Source of the DNA: Azospirillum humicireducens
GTDB taxonomy: Bacteria; Pseudomonadota; Alphaproteobacteria; Azospirillales; Azospirillaceae
Reading direction: 5' to 3'
Length of the DNA: 64,000 nucleotides
Assembly: GCF_001639105.2 (NCBI RefSeq)
Contig: NZ_CP028905.1
Location: 22,433-86,432, forward strand
A model generated the notes under the pieces. That model was not told the origin of the DNA and did no database searches. It saw only the letters and a program-made list of their open reading frames with translations. The position numbers and the translations under genes are program-made. Below are positions 46,345-55,754 of the stretch, piece by piece (position 1 is the stretch's first letter; every line of letters begins with the position of its first letter).

Positions 46345-47985
46345 TCACATGGCCGGCAGCAGGTCCGGCGGCAGCCCGGCGGCCTTCGCCCCGGCGGCGC
46401 GGGCGAGGTCGCGGGCGATGCGGGCCATCGAACCGGACCAGTCCCATTGGCGGTCCTGGCGGTAGATCCGCAAGGACGGGTACCAGATGCTCCGCTCCGC
46501 ATCGTTCATCCAGCGCCAGTCCATCCGGTAGGGCGCCGGCAGCCAGGTCGGGACACCCAGCGCGCCGGCGACATGCAGGACGGAGCTGTCGATGGCGATC
46601 ACCAGATCCAGCGTCTTCATCACCGCCGCGGTGTCGAGGAAGGCGTCCGGTCCGGCGTCGAAATCTGGCCCCAGCCGGTGGAGCAGCGCCTCGTCGGCGT
46701 CCCCCAGGCGCTTGGCGTCGTTGTCCTGCTTGTGCAGGTCCACCAGGCTGACGCCGGGGATGGCGGCCAGCGGGCGGACGAACTCGAAGGGGACGGAGCG
46801 CTTGGGATCGGCGTCGCGGGTGGCGTCGCCGTTGCTCCAGCACAGCCCGACGCGCAGGCCGCCCAGCCCGGACAGCCGGTCCGTCCACAGCCGCACCCGC
46901 TCGGGGTCCGCCGACAGGTAGGGGCGGTTGGGCACGCTGTCGGCGGTCGATCCCAGAAGATGGGGCAGGCTGAGGAACATCGCCCGCGCCCTGATCGGAG
47001 GCATGTGTTCCGGGTTGAAGCGGATGTTGCCGGGATTGGGCACGGTCGACAGCAGCCGTTGCAGCCGCGGTGGGCAGACCACGACCACCTCGCCGCAGAT
47101 GCGGGCGACCTGCGTGACGTAGCGGACGAAATGGATCATGTCGCCCCAGCCGCCTTCGGCGGCCAGGGCCACCGTGTCGTCGGGCAGCGGCCGGCCGTCC
47201 CAGATCGGGACCGGGATGCCGTCGGCCTGGAACCAGACATTGTTCTTGCGCGCTTCGAAATCGGCCATGCCGCCGACGAAGTCGCCGAGCCGCAGCCGGT
47301 TGATGCCGGCGATGTGGCGGGCGTCGGTCATCGTCGGCCGCAGGCGCAGGGCCCGGCGGCAGGCCGCCAGCGACTCCGCCGCGCAGGCCATCTCCTCCAG
47401 CACCAGGGCGACCTGCAGATGGGTCACCGGGTTGCCGGGGTCCAGCATGGCCGCGGCCCGGGCGTTGAGCAGCGACTCCTCGAACTCCGCCCGCTGCGAG
47501 GCGGGGTGGAGCAGCAGCGCGTCGCTGAGCGCGATGCGGGTATCCAGATGGTCCGGGCGCAGCATGGCGGCCCGGCGCAACGGCCCGGCGGCCTCCTGCC
47601 GCCGCTCCTGCCGCAGGAGCGTGCCGCCCAGCTGGTACAGGGTCTCGGCATCGTCGGGAAGTTCCGCAGTCAGTTGCCGAAGCAGGGCCAGGGCGCCGTT
47701 GTGGTCGCCGATTCCCTGCAGGGTGCGGCACAGGTTCTGCCGCACCGTGGTGAAATCCGGGAGCAGCCGCAGCGCGCGGCGCATCAGCGCCACCCCGTCG
47801 GTGTTCCGGTCGAACCGCTTCTCCACCAGCCCCAGCAGCTGCAGCCCGTCGCACTGCGCGGGCTCGATGGCGAGCGTCATGCGGTAGAGCCGGCGGGCCT
47901 CGTCCAGCCTGTCGGTCTGGTGGGCGTGAACGGCACGGATAAGGAAGGGCTGCGGCTGGATCATGGAGCGGCTCGCGACGGGCAT
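46345..47985 (-). CDS. TPR protein with a GT9-like glycosyltransferase domain
   Basis: A 546-residue protein related in plan to the TPR-GT9 protein at 18-20 kb. Residues 10-220 are TPR units. Residues 240-530 hold the transferase, with VALAAEGGWGDMIHFVRYV near its start, GLRVGLCWSNGDATRDADPKRS and LDLVIAIDSSVLHVAGALGVP at the presumed donor site. It lacks the DUF6165 tail of its relative. The ATG at 47985 has AAGG and GAAGG upstream; 47964 is an alternative. Divergent from the TPR-GT4 gene across about 190 bases that must carry both promoters. Confidence 0.8.
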   Translation of the reverse strand: MPVASRSMIQPQPFLIRAVHAHQTDRLDEARRLYRMTLAIEPAQCDGLQLLGLVEKRFDRNTDGVALMRRALRLLPDFTTVRQNLCRTLQGIGDHNGALALLRQLTAELPDDAETLYQLGGTLLRQERRQEAAGPLRRAAMLRPDHLDTRIALSDALLLHPASQRAEFEESLLNARAAAMLDPGNPVTHLQVALVLEEMACAAESLAACRRALRLRPTMTDARHIAGINRLRLGDFVGGMADFEARKNNVWFQADGIPVPIWDGRPLPDDTVALAAEGGWGDMIHFVRYVTQVARICGEVVVVCPPRLQRLLSTVPNPGNIRFNPEHMPPIRARAMFLSLPHLLGSTADSVPNRPYLSADPERVRLWTDRLSGLGGLRVGLCWSNGDATRDADPKRSVPFEFVRPLAAIPGVSLVDLHKQDNDAKRLGDADEALLHRLGPDFDAGPDAFLDTAAVMKTLDLVIAIDSSVLHVAGALGVPTWLPAPYRMDWRWMNDAERSIWYPSLRIYRQDRQWDWSGSMARIARDLARAAGAKAAGLPPDLLPAM

Positions 47986-48179
47986 GGGGCCTTCGGCCTT
48001 GGTCGGGCGCCTTTATGGCTGGCGGACGGGGCCGATTGCAATTCCGGAAGCCGGCGCCCCCCGGTTGACCCGCAAAAACACACCGTGCTATGGCCGCAAC
48101 CCGGAAGAGCGCATTTCCCAAGAATCGCGCCGTCCGCCCTCGTTCGCTCCCTTCCGCCAAGCCAGTGGATATCCGCTTC

Positions 48180-50006
48180 ATGCGACAAGACACCGTGCGC
48201 GCCATCGAGCAGTACCGGTCCGGCCGCCGCGACGAAGCCCTGGTCCTGGTCGAACAGGTCTTGCGTGAAAGTCCCGGCGACTGCAGCGCGCTCAATCTCG
48301 CCGGTGCGATCCTGTTCGAGCTTGGCCGTCTGGACGAGGCGGAGGAACGGCTGGTGCGGCTGGTCGGCCTCGATCCCGCCTTCCTGCAGGGCCGCATAAA
48401 TCTGGCCGTGGTTCAGCAGGCGAAGGGCGCCCGGACGCAGGCTGCCGCCCAGTTCCGCATGGTGACGGTGCTGATGCCCGAGCGTCCGGAGGCGTACGAC
48501 CGCTTGGGCAGCCTGCTGCACGGGCTGGGCGACTATGCCGGCGCCGCGCGTCATCTGCGCCGCACCGTCCGGCTGGTGCCCGATGATTCCGACCGCCGGG
48601 TGATGCTGGCGGTGTCGCTGATATCGAACGGTGCCCATGCCGAGGCGGCCGAAATCCTGGCCGGCGTGCTGGCCGGCCGGCCCGACCATGCCGATGCCCG
48701 CAGCAATCTGGCCAAAGTCAGCCTGTCGCTCGGCCGGCCCGATCTGGCCGAGGAGATGCTGGTGGAGGCCGCGCCGCCGGATGGCGCCGGCCTGACCGGG
48801 GAGGCCGCCGACCTCCTGGCCCGCGCCCGTCTCTACCGCCGGATCGCCGAGAATGCCCGGCGGCCGCAATGTCCGGACGGGCTGCTGGTGCGTGCGCCCT
48901 TCTCCGTGCTGTCGGGCTACGGCGACTTCGCCCAGCATTTCGTGCGCAGCCTGATGGAGTGCGGCCAGCCCCTGCAACTGGCCGGGCTGACGGGCGAGGA
49001 GAGCTGGCGGCCTGCCTTCGCCGACCCGATCCTGCAGGCGGCGGCGCGGCGGCTGGGCGGGCCGTTGCGGCCACGGCTGGCGCTCAGCGTGCTGACGCCG
49101 CCGCTGGTCGAGCCGATCCCCGGCGTGCCGACCGTCAACTACACCATGTTCGAAGGTCCCCGGATCCCGGAGGCCTTCGCCGCCTGCAACCGCGCGCATG
49201 ATCTGGTGATCGTGCCGACCGACTCCTCACGGCTGGCCTGGATCGCCGCCGGCCATCCGGAGGACCGCATCCGCGTCTGCCCGCCCGGCATCGCCCTCAA
49301 CCCGGCAGACGCGGGAGCGTCACCGCCGACCGTCATGGGGCCGCGCGGCCGGTCGGTGATGGATTACCGGGTGCGCGTGCTCAACATCTCCGATTTCGTC
49401 GCGCGCAAGAACCTGGACGGGCTTCTGCGGGTCTGGCTGCGCGCCACCCGCGCCGATGACGACGCGATCCTGATCCTGAAGGTGGGCAAGGGCGGGGCGT
49501 TCCTGGCAGGCGAGGTGCGCCGGCTGGTCGAGCAGGGCATGCATGCCACTGGCCGCCGGCTGGAGGAGGCCGCCCCCATCGCCCTGCTGACCGACCGCTA
49601 CGACGAGCAGGGCATCGCCGGGCTGTATGCCATGGCGACCCATTATTTCAGCCTGTCGCACGGCGAGGGGTGGGATCTGCCGATCACCCGGGCCGGATGC
49701 CTGGGTGCCGGGTTGATCGCACCCCGGCACAGCGCCTACACCGCCTATCTGAACGACGAGGTCGCCCACCTGATCCCCTGCGGCATCGGCCCGGCGCTGA
49801 TGCCCTACAGCAGCGACTATTATCCGGCCTTCCATGGGCTGGACTGGTGGCACCCGGACGAGGACGCGGCGGCCGAGATCCTGTCCCGCGTGGTCCGCGA
49901 TCCCGAGGGCGAACGGCGCGATGCCTCCCGCCATCTGAGGGACAACTTCACCTGGGACGCCGCGGCGCGCCGCCTGCTCGACGCGCTGGATGGGGTGGGA
50001 CGCTGA
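48180..50006 (+). CDS. TPR protein with a GT4-like glycosyltransferase domain
   Basis: A 608-residue protein from the ATG at 48180; an in-frame ATG at 48090 would add 30 unconserved residues. TPR units fill residues 1-210. The C-terminal part resembles GT-B family 4: VPTVNYTMFEGPRIPEAF, VRVLNISDFVARKNLDGLL (with the conserved donor-binding Arg-Lys), and FSLSHGEGWDLPITRAGCLGAGLIAP, the glutamate-rich donor loop. It may decorate a protein recognised by the TPR array. Convergent with the GT4 gene ending at 50035. Confidence 0.8.
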   Translation: MRQDTVRAIEQYRSGRRDEALVLVEQVLRESPGDCSALNLAGAILFELGRLDEAEERLVRLVGLDPAFLQGRINLAVVQQAKGARTQAAAQFRMVTVLMPERPEAYDRLGSLLHGLGDYAGAARHLRRTVRLVPDDSDRRVMLAVSLISNGAHAEAAEILAGVLAGRPDHADARSNLAKVSLSLGRPDLAEEMLVEAAPPDGAGLTGEAADLLARARLYRRIAENARRPQCPDGLLVRAPFSVLSGYGDFAQHFVRSLMECGQPLQLAGLTGEESWRPAFADPILQAAARRLGGPLRPRLALSVLTPPLVEPIPGVPTVNYTMFEGPRIPEAFAACNRAHDLVIVPTDSSRLAWIAAGHPEDRIRVCPPGIALNPADAGASPPTVMGPRGRSVMDYRVRVLNISDFVARKNLDGLLRVWLRATRADDDAILILKVGKGGAFLAGEVRRLVEQGMHATGRRLEEAAPIALLTDRYDEQGIAGLYAMATHYFSLSHGEGWDLPITRAGCLGAGLIAPRHSAYTAYLNDEVAHLIPCGIGPALMPYSSDYYPAFHGLDWWHPDEDAAAEILSRVVRDPEGERRDASRHLRDNFTWDAAARRLLDALDGVGR

Positions 50007-50034
50007 CTTCCCATCCGGGGCGCCCGGCGGTTTT

Positions 50035-51216
50035 TTACCGCGTCGCTTCGACGAAGGCTTCGGCGAAGGCGCGCCAGCTGCGCTCGGTGCGGATGAAGGC
50101 CTTGGCGCGGGCGGCGCGCGCCTTGGCGGCGCTGCGGTCGGCATAGAGCCGCTCCAGCGCCTCCACCAGTTCGTCGACCGAGGATTCGCCCCAGCCGAAG
50201 CGGCTGCCGTCGCGGTCGGCGACCGGAACCTGCCGGTCCAGCGTCAGGCACAGGTCGTCGCCCTGGGCCGCGCTCTTCAGCAGGTCGCGGTGGCCGGTGT
50301 TGTTGGACAGCACCACCGGCACGCCGCAGGCCATCGCTTCCATGGCGACGAGGTTGGTCGCCCCCTCGCAGCGGTTGGGGAAGACGGCGGCATGGCAGTC
50401 GGCCAGCACGCCGGCGATCTGGTTGCGGCCGAGGAAGCCCAGATCGAGGAAACCCGCCTCGTCGGCGCCGTTCTCCATCGCCCAGCTCTTCACGTCGACC
50501 ATGTTGTTGGGAAGGACGCGGGGGGGCTTCGGCGCCAGCGGCGATTCCGCCATGGTCATTCCGACTTCCGGCCAGGCGTTCTGCCAGGCGGTGACCAGAA
50601 GCGCATCCGGGTGGCGTTGACGGAAGCGCAGGAAGGCGGCCAGGACGATGTCCTGCCCCTTGCGGAATTCCAGCTTGCCGCCGGAGAAGATCACGAAGCG
50701 GTCGCCGAACCGGCCGCTCGGTTCCGCCTCGACCATCTCGGTCGGGTCGATGCCCTGGAAGGCGAGGCCGACATTGTCGAAGCCCCAGATCTCCAGAAGC
50801 TGTTTGTTGTAGGTGGAATGCACGACGATGCGGTCGTACTGGCGGGCGCGGGCCATCACCTCGGGCGTGAAGCGGGTGTCCTCATAGGCGATGACGCCGA
50901 TGTTGCGCCGGCCGCGGAACCGCGCCGACGGGCCGCCGGCGGTGAAGCCGTTGCCCAGCGCGTGCAGGACGTCGAACTCCTTCAGCAGCAGCATGTGGCC
51001 CTTGGCATTGTCGGCCATGGCGGCGACCTGCTGGCAGGGGCCTTCCAGCGACTGCAGCTTCGCCCGGTTCTCCGGACGCAGTGTGCCCATCAGCGGCTTT
51101 TCCAGCAGCAGGGGCGGCCGGCCCATGTCGGCGAGGTAGAGGGCTGTGTGGACACCCACCAGTCCCCAGCCGTGGACCTCCGTGAGCTGCCAGGTGAAAG
51201 CCAAGTTCGGGATCAT
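50035..51216 (-). CDS. Family 4 glycosyltransferase
   Basis: A 393-residue retaining GT-B enzyme. FVIFSGGKLEFRKGQDIVLAA holds the conserved Lys of the phosphate site. FPNRCEGATNLVAMEAMACG, followed by VPVVLSNNTGHRDLL, is the E-x7-E donor-binding region of GT4. The ATG at 51216 (MIPNLAFTW) has AAGGTT about seven bases upstream; the open frame that continues upstream is a shadow of the divergent fucose-synthase gene. Donor sugar unknown. Confidence 0.88.
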   Translation of the reverse strand: MIPNLAFTWQLTEVHGWGLVGVHTALYLADMGRPPLLLEKPLMGTLRPENRAKLQSLEGPCQQVAAMADNAKGHMLLLKEFDVLHALGNGFTAGGPSARFRGRRNIGVIAYEDTRFTPEVMARARQYDRIVVHSTYNKQLLEIWGFDNVGLAFQGIDPTEMVEAEPSGRFGDRFVIFSGGKLEFRKGQDIVLAAFLRFRQRHPDALLVTAWQNAWPEVGMTMAESPLAPKPPRVLPNNMVDVKSWAMENGADEAGFLDLGFLGRNQIAGVLADCHAAVFPNRCEGATNLVAMEAMACGVPVVLSNNTGHRDLLKSAAQGDDLCLTLDRQVPVADRDGSRFGWGESSVDELVEALERLYADRSAAKARAARAKAFIRTERSWRAFAEAFVEATR

Positions 51217-51393
51217 GATGGGAACCTTAATGCTGGGCCGCCCGCTCCGGCGTCCTCTGTCGGCTGCTGCCGGGCGGTCGCCCGGCAGGCGGCCGGACGA
51301 TCCCGCGCCGGGCCGGCGCTTGTCAAGTCGAGCGGAGCAGGCTGGATTCCCCGCCTGCCCGATGCTACGACAGCAGCGGCTTTTCATAGCGGC

Positions 51394-52374
51394 ATGGTGC
51401 TTACGTTGCGGACGGAAACGCATTTCTCCCTGGAGGGCAAACGGGTCTGGGTGGCCGGCCATCGCGGCATGGCGGGGGCGGCCATCGTCCGCCGGCTGGA
51501 GCGCGAGCCGTGCGACCTGATCACCGTCGGCCGCGACCGCGTCGATCTGCGCCGCCAGTCGGAGGTCGAGGACTGGATGGCCGAAGCGAAGCCGGACCTG
51601 GTCTTCGTCGCCGCCGCCACCGTCGGCGGCATCCTCGCCAACTCCACCCGGCCGGCGGAGTTCCTCTACGACAATCTGGCGATCGAGACCAACATCATCC
51701 ACGGTGCCTACCGGACGGCCGTGAAGAAGCTGGTCTTCCTGGGTTCGTCCTGCATCTATCCCCGGCTGGCCGAGCAGCCGATGCGCGAGGATTCCCTGCT
51801 GACCGGCCCGCTGGAGCCGACCAACGAGTGGTATGCCATCGCCAAGATCGCCGGCATCAAGATGTGCCAGGCCTACCGGCGCCAGTATGGCTGCGACTTC
51901 ATCTCGGCGATGCCGACCAACCTCTACGGCCTGAACGACAATTTCGACCTGCAAGGGGGCCATGTCGCGGCCGCCCTGCTGGCCAAGATCCACCGCGCCA
52001 AGACGGAGGGACTTCCTTTCGTCGAGCTGTGGGGCACCGGCTCGCCCAAGCGTGAGTTCCTGTTCGCCGACGATCTGGCCGACGGCCTGCTCTTCCTGGC
52101 CCGGCATTATTCGGACGAACCGCACGTCAATGTCGGCACCGGCACCGAAGTGTCGATCCGCGAACTGGCGGAACTGATCCGCGACGTCGTCGGCTATGAG
52201 GGCGAGTTCCGCTACGACACCTCCAAGCCGGACGGCAGCCCGCGCAAGCTGATGGACGTCAGCCGGATGACGGAGATGGGCTGGACCGCCCCCACGGCCT
52301 TGCGCGACGGCTTCGCCGCCACCTACCGCTGGTTCCTGGAGACCGCCGACCGCGGAGGCCTGCGGGGTCTGTGA
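51394..52374 (+). CDS. fcl: GDP-L-fucose synthase
   Basis: A 326-residue epimerase-reductase that converts GDP-4-keto-6-deoxymannose (the Gmd product) to GDP-L-fucose with NADPH. VWVAGHRGMAGAAIVRRL (residues 18-35) is the typical Fcl Rossmann motif. FVAAATVGGILANSTRPAEF, LGSSCIYPRLAEQP and EWYAIAKIAGIKMCQAYRRQ (catalytic Tyr and Lys) follow, and MPTNLYGLNDNFD completes the family signature. Length matches E. coli Fcl (321). The start is the ATG at 51394. The gene stands alone, divergent from the GT4 gene and convergent with the WavE-like gene. Confidence 0.95.
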   Translation: MVLTLRTETHFSLEGKRVWVAGHRGMAGAAIVRRLEREPCDLITVGRDRVDLRRQSEVEDWMAEAKPDLVFVAAATVGGILANSTRPAEFLYDNLAIETNIIHGAYRTAVKKLVFLGSSCIYPRLAEQPMREDSLLTGPLEPTNEWYAIAKIAGIKMCQAYRRQYGCDFISAMPTNLYGLNDNFDLQGGHVAAALLAKIHRAKTEGLPFVELWGTGSPKREFLFADDLADGLLFLARHYSDEPHVNVGTGTEVSIRELAELIRDVVGYEGEFRYDTSKPDGSPRKLMDVSRMTEMGWTAPTALRDGFAATYRWFLETADRGGLRGL

Positions 52375-52382
52375 CCGGTTCA

Positions 52383-52422
52383 CCGGCCAGGATCGGGGGA
52401 CTTCGTGCCTGATCCTGACCGG
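52383..52422. terminator. Hairpin between convergent fcl and WavE-like genes
   Basis: CCGGCCAGGATC (52383-52394) and GATCCTGACCGG (52411-52422) pair over 12 positions with one mismatch. The hairpin lies nine bases after the fcl stop and before the stop of the convergent gene, fitting a shared terminator. Confidence 0.45.
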
Positions 52423-52438
52423 CCGACCGCACGAAAAA

Positions 52439-53557
52439 TCAAAAGCCTAGGGTCTTCTCCAGTCCGGCCGCAGCGAGCAAGCCTGTACGGTAACGGCGGA
52501 ACAACTCTCGCCGTTCGGGAGAGGGGCTGAATGTTCGCGCCGCCTCAACCCGATCCAGGATCAATGTGCGGGCTGACGGATCGCTCATCCTTCCGGAGAA
52601 GATGGCGTCGGTCCATTCCTGGGTACTACAGTACAACATCCCCAAGACATCGCACCGGAAGCGGTAGTTGTCGATAAAGTCCGTTGGGTTTATGGCGTTA
52701 AAGCAATAATCCACCCCTTCCAATCCAACTCCATTTTCGGTTTCCTTCTCTCTTCTTACCAATGAAACTCTTCCATTGTAATTCGGTCTTCCTATCAAGA
52801 AATAATTATTTATTATCCATAGATAAATAGCAATGTAATCCCAGTATATTTGGCTGGAAATATTGTAATTCATGACATCATTTCTTCTTGGCTGTCCTCC
52901 ATATGTGAAGTGAATCACCTCGGAATACTCCTCAAGAAGAGGAAATTTCTGGCGGAACGGATATAGATACCGTCGGATTTCCGCGGAGGATGGAACTTCG
53001 GGAAGGCGCTGCTCCGGCTGATCCAGGAAGAAATTGTTCAGCTCGAAAGACATGTCGAAGTTGCAAAGCTGCATGGCGTCGTGGCGGGTGGCCAGGAACA
53101 CCAGGTCGTTCATGCAGAAAGGCGCTGTCGCTTCGAACTGGGGCACCCAGACCCGGCGCTCGAAGACGAAGGGCGCGCGGGGCGGCGGCGGCGCATCCAG
53201 CAGGCGCTGCACCAGGGCTGGCAGGTCTTGCAGATCGAACAGGATGTCCGGCCGGGTCTTCAGCACCAGCGCGTCGGCCGGCAAAACCCGCAAGGCTCCA
53301 TGCAGCAGGGTCATCTGGTGAAAATAGCTGTGCGGCACGGTCACGCCCGACGGCGGGTTCACCTTGACCAGCCGGATGGCCGGGTGCCGCAACCTCTCGA
53401 ACAGCGATGCATGGGCGTCGATCTCACTTGGCCAGGTGGCGATCACCGCGCCGGCGACCTGGCCGCGCTCGATCATTCCGGCCACTTGGCGAAGCGACAG
53501 TTCGAACAGTTTCGGCGTGCGTATCTGTCCGCAAAAGACGATCTGAAGCGTGCTCAT
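52439..53557 (-). CDS. WavE-like lipopolysaccharide synthesis protein
   Basis: A 372-residue protein. The N-terminal part, QIVFCGQIRTPKLFELSLRQ, VIATWPSEID, then YFHQMTLLHGALRVLPADAL and VLKTRPDILFD, resembles the WavE family of putative LPS-core transferases, with TRPDI as the acidic site. Family assignment is from memory of such motifs and is moderate. Base composition is mosaic: the N-terminal half is GC-rich like the genome, while about 52660-52990, encoding the middle and later part (for example YWDYIAIYLWIINNYFLIGR), is AT-rich. This could mark recombination inside the gene. Confidence 0.65.
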   Translation of the reverse strand: MSTLQIVFCGQIRTPKLFELSLRQVAGMIERGQVAGAVIATWPSEIDAHASLFERLRHPAIRLVKVNPPSGVTVPHSYFHQMTLLHGALRVLPADALVLKTRPDILFDLQDLPALVQRLLDAPPPPRAPFVFERRVWVPQFEATAPFCMNDLVFLATRHDAMQLCNFDMSFELNNFFLDQPEQRLPEVPSSAEIRRYLYPFRQKFPLLEEYSEVIHFTYGGQPRRNDVMNYNISSQIYWDYIAIYLWIINNYFLIGRPNYNGRVSLVRREKETENGVGLEGVDYCFNAINPTDFIDNYRFRCDVLGMLYCSTQEWTDAIFSGRMSDPSARTLILDRVEAARTFSPSPERRELFRRYRTGLLAAAGLEKTLGF

Positions 53558-53596
53558 CCTGTTCCTCCAGCTCAGGCCCGAGGCCTCATGCCAGCG

Positions 53597-53629
53597 GCTT
53601 CCGATCCTTGACTTGCCAGGATCGGAAGC
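53597..53629. terminator. 12-bp perfect hairpin upstream of the WavE-like gene
   Basis: GCTTCCGATCCT (53597-53608) pairs with AGGATCGGAAGC (53618-53629) across nine bases. It lies between the minus-strand nucleotidyltransferase gene (stop at 53698) and the start of the WavE-like gene, so it may end the upstream operon. No T-run. Confidence 0.45.
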
Positions 53630-53697
53630 TTCGGCGGCATGGGCCGCCGCCGCGCCAGTCGGGGCGGGGACCGGCGGTCATCATCGATGACCGGGTA

Positions 53698-54762
53698 TCA
53701 GGCTCCGGCGATAAAATCCGACAGGCGACCGACATTGCGGGGGATGTTCACCGCTTCGGCGGACGGGTAGGGATTGGACGGGGCGAAGTCGTTGACCAGC
53801 ACCCGCGGACCATGGTGGCACCCCATCACCAGCGCGTGCCAGGACAGTCCGGCCTCGCGCAGCACCGCCTCGACCTTGGCGCGCAGCTCTTCCGGGCGGG
53901 CGGTGACGAAGACGAACTGGGCGCCTTCGGCTTGCAGGCGGCGCAGGGATTCCACGTTTTCGGCGATCGGTTCGTCGGGATCGGTCCAGTAGGGCGGGAA
54001 ATACTGCCCCTTGTTCTTGACGATGACCCCGTCGAAATCGAGGAAGAAGGTGCGCATCCGCCGTTGCAGATCGGTCCATTCACGCAGGGTGCCGGCATCG
54101 ACCAGCCCGTCCACCTCCACGCCCAGGAACACCGAGCCGTCCAGAACCGCCTGGGAGATCAAATGCGAGATGAAGATCTCGCTGTTGCGGTCGTTGCGCA
54201 TCAACGCATCGAAGATGTCGCAATATTGCTTGGCCGAGTTCCAGACATAGCCGCCGACGCTGATGAAGTTGGACTCGACCGATTTTTCCCAGATGTTGAC
54301 GACGATGCTCTGCTCGTTGAGCGAGACGAAGCTTTTGCCGGCGACGTTGGTGATCCCGGGATTGCGCCGCAGGTCGGCGATGCAGACGAAGTTGCTGCCT
54401 TCCGGCGCGGCCGGCAGCGAGAACCAGCTGTCGGAATCCTTGATGATGACCGGCCCATCGACCCCGGCGCGGCGAATCATCTCATATGCGGTTTCGGCCG
54501 GACCGCGCGTCACCTCGTCGAAGACGACGATCTCCACCTGCTCGCCCAGGGCGCGGCGGATCCCGGCGGTGGCGGCATAGCGTTCCTCATGCTCGCGCAG
54601 GATGCCGACGACCACACGGCTGCGGGCGACGCCCGCCAGCGACTCCAGCGCCTGGCGCAGCATCAAGGCGCCGTCGGGTGTCGACAGCATCCATTTCGGC
54701 CGCATGTTGGGATAACGGCTCGACCGTCCGGCGGCCGGGAGGAGGATGGTGTATCCGCTCAT
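53698..54762 (-). CDS. Nucleotidyltransferase fused to a HAD-type phosphatase domain
   Basis: A 354-residue bifunctional protein. Residues 1-235 are a nucleotidyltransferase: YTILLPAAGRSSRYPNMRPK at the N-terminus is the G-x-G-x-R/PK nucleotide loop in altered form (AAGRSSR), and VIIKDSDSWF carries the metal-binding acid. Residues 238-354 are HAD-like: TFFLDFDGVIVKNKG has the DxD nucleophile motif and QFVFVTARPEEL the second-motif Thr. The start at 54762 overlaps the kinase stop as ATGA. Kinase, nucleotidyltransferase and phosphatase together suggest synthesis of an activated sugar or phospho-alcohol (LicA/LicC-like logic), but the substrate is unknown. Confidence 0.8.
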   Translation of the reverse strand: MSGYTILLPAAGRSSRYPNMRPKWMLSTPDGALMLRQALESLAGVARSRVVVGILREHEERYAATAGIRRALGEQVEIVVFDEVTRGPAETAYEMIRRAGVDGPVIIKDSDSWFSLPAAPEGSNFVCIADLRRNPGITNVAGKSFVSLNEQSIVVNIWEKSVESNFISVGGYVWNSAKQYCDIFDALMRNDRNSEIFISHLISQAVLDGSVFLGVEVDGLVDAGTLREWTDLQRRMRTFFLDFDGVIVKNKGQYFPPYWTDPDEPIAENVESLRRLQAEGAQFVFVTARPEELRAKVEAVLREAGLSWHALVMGCHHGPRVLVNDFAPSNPYPSAEAVNIPRNVGRLSDFIAGA

Positions 54763-55754
54763 GGGAAGGTCGCGTCCTTGTCGATGTCTCGGATGCGCTG
54801 GAGGACGAAGGAAAGGATCTCGTCCGACCGGCAGTAGGGCACGATACGGAAAAGCTGGAATTGGGTCAGCACCCGCAACCGCCCGTGCAGGTCGGGCCAC
54901 AGAGGGTGGAGCCGACTGTGCAGCAATGCGGCCAGTTTCGCGGCGGCAATGCGCAGACCACGGCCGCGCGGACCGGATCGCTGCTCGTCCGGCAGGTTGC
55001 GCAGGAACCAGTGGCCCTGCAGATCCTGGTGCAGCTTGGCGACGTCGAGCCAGCAGGAGTTCAGCGGCCCGTCGAGAAAATCGATGAAGCAGAGCGTGCC
55101 GTCCGGACGCCGCAGCACGTTTTCCACCGTCATGTCGCCATGCCCCTGGGAGGCGGGGATGCCGCTCCAGTCCTGGGCGGCGAGATGGGTGGCGGTCTCG
55201 CTGATCGCCTCCCGCATCCGACCCGGATCCCTGCCGCTTTCCAGGCAGGGCGGGATGGTGGCGGCGATGGCGGCGATCTTGTCCAGGAACAGGCCTGGGG
55301 GCAGGCAACCGGACGTGGTTGCCGCCAGTCCGCGCAGCGTGGCGGCAAGCGAACCGGCGACCGTATCGAACAGGGCGCTGTCGCCATGTTCGAGCACATC
55401 CCCCAGGTTCTGACCCTGCACATATTCCATGTCGAAGCAGTAGCGTCCGGCCAGGTCGCCACCGTCCAGCAGCCCCTCCTTCAGCACCGCCGGGCAGGGC
55501 AGGCCCAACGCCGCCATCTCGCACTGCTTGTGCCGCTGGTCGCGAAGCCGTGAGTCGTAACCGGCCGAGCCGGAGATCTTGCGCACACGGTAGGCATCGC
55601 AATCGCGCTCCCGCAGCAGCAACAGCCGGCAGCCGGAATGACCGTGCAGTTCCTTCACCAGGATCAGCCGGCCATCGTCATCCGGCAGAGCCAAGCCGGT
55701 GGCGGCGGTATCGGCATGGGCCGCCGCCGTCCCGTCCACTGCCTTTCCGCTCAT
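54759..55754 (-). CDS. Aminoglycoside phosphotransferase / choline kinase-like kinase
   Basis: A 331-residue protein of the APH kinase fold. The catalytic loop GHGDMTVENVL (near residue 208) matches H-x-D-x4-N, and CFIDFLDG supplies the metal-binding Asp. FDMEYVQGQNLGDVLE is the hinge, and the N-lobe has RVRKISGSAG with a candidate ATP-binding Lys. In surface-glycan operons such kinases phosphorylate choline, sugars or other small alcohols rather than antibiotics. Its start overlaps the stop of the upstream TPR-GT41 gene by one base (TGATG) and its stop overlaps the next start, so all three are coupled. Confidence 0.82.
   Translation of the reverse strand: MSGKAVDGTAAAHADTAATGLALPDDDGRLILVKELHGHSGCRLLLLRERDCDAYRVRKISGSAGYDSRLRDQRHKQCEMAALGLPCPAVLKEGLLDGGDLAGRYCFDMEYVQGQNLGDVLEHGDSALFDTVAGSLAATLRGLAATTSGCLPPGLFLDKIAAIAATIPPCLESGRDPGRMREAISETATHLAAQDWSGIPASQGHGDMTVENVLRRPDGTLCFIDFLDGPLNSCWLDVAKLHQDLQGHWFLRNLPDEQRSGPRGRGLRIAAAKLAALLHSRLHPLWPDLHGRLRVLTQFQLFRIVPYCRSDEILSFVLQRIRDIDKDATFP

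Noticed and set aside
54759..55754. Antibiotic-resistance aminoglycoside phosphotransferase
   Set aside because: The fold matches, but tight coupling to a GT41 and a nucleotidyltransferase points to metabolite phosphorylation in a glycan pathway.
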